From the NCBI RefSeq assembly GCF_002042975.1, contig NW_018148848.1, positions 1,969,025-2,033,024 on the forward strand: 64,000 bases of DNA, read 5' to 3'. Made by a program: the position numbers and the translations under genes. The notes beneath the pieces are model-generated. The model saw only the letters and a list, made by a program, of their open reading frames with translations. It ran no database searches and was not told the origin of the DNA. Below are positions 59,687 through 64,000 of this stretch, in pieces; the first letter of the stretch is position 1, and each line of letters begins with the position of its first letter. This DNA is from Orbicella faveolata. Its lineage: Eukaryota > Cnidaria > Anthozoa > Scleractinia > Merulinidae.

Positions 59687-62600
59687 TTACTGCTCAATGT
59701 CCCAGTATTTTATAAGGCCGTCTTTACCAGCGCTCACTATAAGGCCAGCCTCTTTTTTTCCATTCACCATCATGAATTTTAGTTTAATAGATTCAATCCT
59801 AAAAGATAAGTCAGGTGATGATCTGTGTGTCAATACTGGTGCTTGCATCAACGTACGTTGCATTAACTGATATCAAAAGCAGTTCTAGATTCTTTAATGG
59901 GTCATCGTAATAAACCTGTCAGTAAAAGCCAAAGTTCTTTTTAACGCCATTCTTCAAAGGCTTTGATTTTTAGAAGACTGTATCTGAGCAATACACAACT
60001 ATGACAGATCTTTTTTTTGCAAGACAACTTTCAAACCTATCTGCATATGAAGTACCTTCCTTTGTGTCCTTTGAACTCATTCACAAAAGCCCCCGTTTCG
60101 AGGTTCCATAACGAGACTAACTGTCCTGACCCCACCGCCAGATGGCCCTATGAGAAGAATAAGCAAACAAAGTATTGATCAAACCGTCATATTTCTTAAA
60201 AACCTGACAAAGGCCTATGTAATTGGTTTAATCCACTCGTTAACTTTATGTGCTCGATATGTACATACAGTACGAATGTTCTGTAAAAGATACGCCCGAA
60301 AAAAGAGGTGTCTTATATGTGAACCAAGACTGCGAGCAGTGGGCCAACTACAAAGGATCGACTGTAAAACAATTCTCCAGGATCCGTTCTTCTAAAACAC
60401 GACTCCTGCAGCTAATGATTGACCATCATGCTATGTGAGGGTAGAAAAAGCTACTTGGCTTTCGATCCACCAGTTACCTGATCAGAGCTGACAGCGGTTA
60501 CTGTAGAGGGGGACAACTGTCCGATATTGAAAGACGATAGACAAACTCCCGAAGATACTTCCCACACTCGTACAGTCTGCGAGAAATAAGTCATTCAATC
60601 AACACTCAAACAGTGGCTTTCACCAACTAAGGTAACCTGTTTAAGATACAAAACTACACAGTTTAACATTTTTATTCTCTCAGTTTCAACCTTACACGTC
60701 GATCAAATTTTAAACTGCGCATCACCTATGCGCATTTTACCAGTTTACATGCAAGATCCCTTTTTAAAATTAGGGCGATGTAGTTTTGTTCTCAAGATGT
60801 CTTACCAGAGAGAATTACAAGTGTGCTAATCACTTTCACCTCGCGAGTCACCAAGCAATTGTTGGTGTTCGGCATAGTCCTTTTGGTTTGGAACATTTCA
60901 AATATTTCGAATTTTGGTCAACAAAGTTGCTATAAAGGAAACTATATGAGCGTCTCTAATTGTTTTGGCATCAATATGCATCTGGCGGATACCTCTGTCG
61001 CTTTTTTTCTGCCATTTGCCAGTTTATGTAAGATTTTCTATCGAATCAGCTTGTTTGGTTTTCTTACTATTCTGAGTAGTTTTGTGCCTAATTAAGTTAA
61101 TTTTTTTATGCTGTTAATTCTTTTTATAAATCTGGCAAAATAAAATGGTTGGTTGTTGTTGGTTCCTGTCGTTATATTTTCATGGCGTTTTCATCCAAGA
61201 AAATCAAGTACCATCGCCTCGTTGTGTCAATGTTCATTTTCAATCCCGCATTATAGCTAGAGACAAACCAGCAAGGGAAATTTATTTTCCGGCATGAACA
61301 TCAGCTATCACTCCTATATCAGCACATGTGCAATTTTACTTACTCTGTCTCCTGACCCAGTAAACGCTTTTTTACACTCGTCGTCCAAATCAACGCAGAA
61401 AACACAACCATTGTGACCGACCAGCGAGAAGAGAAGCTTACACTGACGAATGTTCCATACTTTAGCCTGCAAGAGAAATTTCTGTTGTAATCAGAACAAG
61501 AAGCAACAACAACAGCAATCACAAGAACACCCGTTCAATTCAATGCCTGGATCTGTCAAGACCTTATAAGTACGAAAGCTTGCTTCTTGACGAAAGCCGG
61601 CTTAAAGCGTCAAAACAAATCATGAAAGGATAAGGGAGGAAGGATTCCAAGAGGAAACTCGATAGCCTTAAATCATTCCGTAGACAACGTTTTGGTATTG
61701 CCCCAGCGATTATGAAAATAGTAATTTATTTAGCTTGACTCTGCATTGACGGTGTTTAGCGAAACAAACAAAATTAGAGCAAAAGAACATTTACTGACCG
61801 TTTTGTCGCTAGATCCGCTCACAAGGAAATCTCCTTTACGTTCGATTGCCCATACGGGACCTTCGTGACTTATCAATATTCTACAAATAGAAATTCAGCA
61901 GTTAAGTGTTCCTTCTTTTCAATGGGCTGCAGTGACTACCACTTGATTTCTGCATGGCGTGGCAAGGAGAAGTACTTGTTTTGTCAAATTGTCCCAAAAT
62001 ATCGCCATACCTCTTGACACCCCTGGGTGAGAGAGGCAGTGGGAAAGGAGTGTTTTGCCTGAAGTGATTCCGAAATGACTTCTACCAAGCACAGTCAATC
62101 CCAAGAACTGGAACAGACCGTAACCTGTATTACTAGATAATAAAATTCTATAGTTGATGGCTTCACTTTAAGTTAAGGTCGTTTACGTTATCTACATGTA
62201 CCAGTTTTAAGACCTTCGAAATTTGTCTGTGATGGTAAACGCATTACAATTAGTGTACATCTGTAATATTTAAGTTTCTTACCTTACGCACATACTTGTT
62301 CGAAGACTCCAGAGCTAAAATCGAAAACAAAGCAAAGAATTATGAGACAGACATTTCATCTTTTGTTCATCTCATCGCACGCAAAAAGAACGTTATCTTA
62401 CAGATTTGTTTCGCTCGATTTTGTTTCGCCTAATTCTGTTACACAGAGAACTGGGTATTCTTCTACGTTCCTTACGTTCATGTTTATATGCAGGCATTTT
62501 TGGAAGAATAGTCGTTAATAGTGATCGTGAGATTATCAGCCTCTGTGCTCTTACGACTTCTTGAATTCGTTGTGACAAGCAGGTGATCAGGGACGACTGG

Positions 62601-63761
62601 TTGCATCTGTATCACTATTGCAGCAGTACGGTTATTGGAGACTGAGTAAAAGGACTTCGATCCTCATGGCTTTTACACAAACCATAGTACTAAAAATATG
62701 GTTATGCACAAACCAGTAGAACCCATTGCCGGACGAAGAACAGCAGAAAATTGACGAAACGTCGCCGGGTTCTTAGTGACATCAAATAGACTACAGTGTT
62801 TGTGGTGTGGTCATCAAGACTTTAAATGCCAAAAAAGGTGCGGTTAACAACCAGCTCGGCTCTCATCATATTAAAGGTTTGCTTTCCTAACGATAATTAT
62901 CAGTGGCCTGTCAATGCGCCCTGTGAACAATGAGCAACTTCTGGACAAACTTATTTTCAGGACGGATATCTAGAACTCGGAATACTTACCCTGATAGTTT
63001 TGTCATACGATCCACTTATTACAATGGAACTTGAAAGGAAACGCAAACTCCAAACACCGCGCTGCAAACAAATGGCACAAAATCCGTCATAAGCGAGTAA
63101 CATGTAAACAGTCTATAGGGCGTTTGGTAACATTTTGTTTCAGTGAAGCTACAGAAGAGCAATAGTACAAAAATAAACTCCAGTGATGTGTAATACGATT
63201 CAGTGAGAGTGATCCGGATCAGAGATACGATTAATTTTATTGACTTAATTGAGACACGCAAGGCCCTTCAACGTGGCCAACAAATGCAAACGTAAATGCG
63301 ATTCCATTATCATCGCACTTGACAAAACATGTTCTGATTGGTTCTGAAACATGAAAAAGTGCCCAGTTATCTTTCTTCTACATAGTTGAATAAGCAAGAT
63401 GCTTCCCTATGATGTAAACTATATGGTGCAACATCATCTGTACCGTGTGTCCCTGGAACGTCTGAAGTAATGCTCCACTATTGGCGCCCCAGATTCTGTA
63501 GAAAAATGAAGCATTCAGTCTTAACTAAAGAAAGTGTATCCTCCACACGGCACTGGGACTGCGAACATATACGCCAATTTGGTACAGACTAAAAATTATC
63601 AGAGATGGCGCAATTAGCGCAAACTATGGAATTTTGTAGGAAGTGAGGTCAGCAGGAAACTCATGCATGGAAACAGTGTGCGTTATCGATTCACTTACTT
63701 TATTGTTCTGTCCAGGCTACCAGTAGCTATGTAGTTCTTGTAAGCACAGACAGAAAGTACA
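59687..63761 (-). CDS. WD40-repeat protein, partial (5' part beyond window)
   Basis: Minus-strand exons, 5' to 3': 63761-63699, 63495-63444, 63061-62990, 62314-62283, 61880-61799, 61466-61344, 60576-60478, 60147-60056, 59798-59687. Phases agree and give about 242 codons ending at TAA (59689-59687). Repeated WD40 blades are clear: IATGSLDRTIKIW, VISGSYDKTIRLW, LVSGSSDKTAKVW, FTGSGDRTVRVW, AVGSGQLVSLWNLETGAF and VSAGKDGLIKYWDIEQ, with GH pairs between. They form a propeller scaffold for protein-protein contacts; the blades look most like FBXW7/TRAF7-type repeats, but subfamily cannot be set without the N-terminus. The last codons overlap a strong donor (GCA/GTAAGT), so splicing could replace this stop with a longer C-terminus. 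One exon is only 32 nt. Confidence 0.8.
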
Positions 63762-64000
63762 CTGCCAGAGAACAGTAAAACGACAAAGTTACTCAAGTAT
63801 TTAGAAAATCATGTCTAGGCTTAGCTGACCGTAATTATCGACTAATCAGTCACACAATTCGTTGCCCACTAACAGAGAGTTAATTCAGTTGCTTATTTTA
63901 TGTATTTATTTTACGTCATGAAAATGGAGACGCTTCCGTCATATGTTAAGGCTTATCCATTTAAAACCGAGTCCACTGACATTCAGCACCCGGATCTCCT
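63762..64000. other. Intron and edge of window, WD40 gene
   Basis: The upstream exon(s) of the WD40 gene should lie at or beyond the right edge. No segment here ends in the required phase 2 with a good donor. Confidence 0.4.

Overview
The window looks like nuclear DNA of an anthozoan cnidarian, most likely a stony coral. It is AT-rich, genes are split by many short-to-medium GT-AG introns, intergenic DNA is full of small non-autonomous DNA transposons, and the channels and secreted proteins have cnidarian-style architectures. The organism call is inference; no marker gene fixes the species. Four multi-exon genes were rebuilt by eye with consistent splice phases, a fifth is present in part, and two single-exon membrane-protein genes were found. 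Layout: 1-3990 is repeats (Harbinger-like MITE, about 0.9 kb minisatellite, a 9-bp-TSD MITE). 3991-10320 (+) is a secreted cysteine-rich protein of 321 aa whose three-exon cassette is tandemly duplicated together with its introns; the upstream copy carries a later MITE insertion. 11447-12895 (-) is a 5'-truncated LINE fragment, and close to it is a 34-bp perfect-hairpin element. 15203-25871 (+) is a 996-aa TRPC-like channel with a shortened N-terminus and a C-terminal SPRY domain plus helical tail. 27792-29649 (+) is a secreted protein of four Tudor-like units. 29650-45913 is a gene-poor stretch holding a few exon-like segments and a palindromic satellite element with an 88-base assembly gap. 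45914-52623 (+) is a GABA-A/glycine-receptor-like Cys-loop channel with an acidic residue at the selectivity position. 55470-57074 (-) holds two short intronless hydrophobic proteins. 59687-63761 (-) is part of a WD40-propeller gene that runs off the right edge. There is no operon-like or pathway linkage. Two genes begin with a 67-nt signal-peptide exon ending in phase 1, which suits modular exon shuffling of secreted proteins, and two genes are ion channels of the kinds used in sensory and neuronal signalling. The most noteworthy items are the TRPC-SPRY fusion lacking most of the ankyrin region, the Cys-loop channel whose PAR-type filter is replaced by SDR (possible cation selectivity), the secreted Tudor-like repeat protein, the tandemly duplicated cysteine-rich cassette with a paralogous empty site for a MITE, and several small transposon families whose target-site duplications can be read directly.
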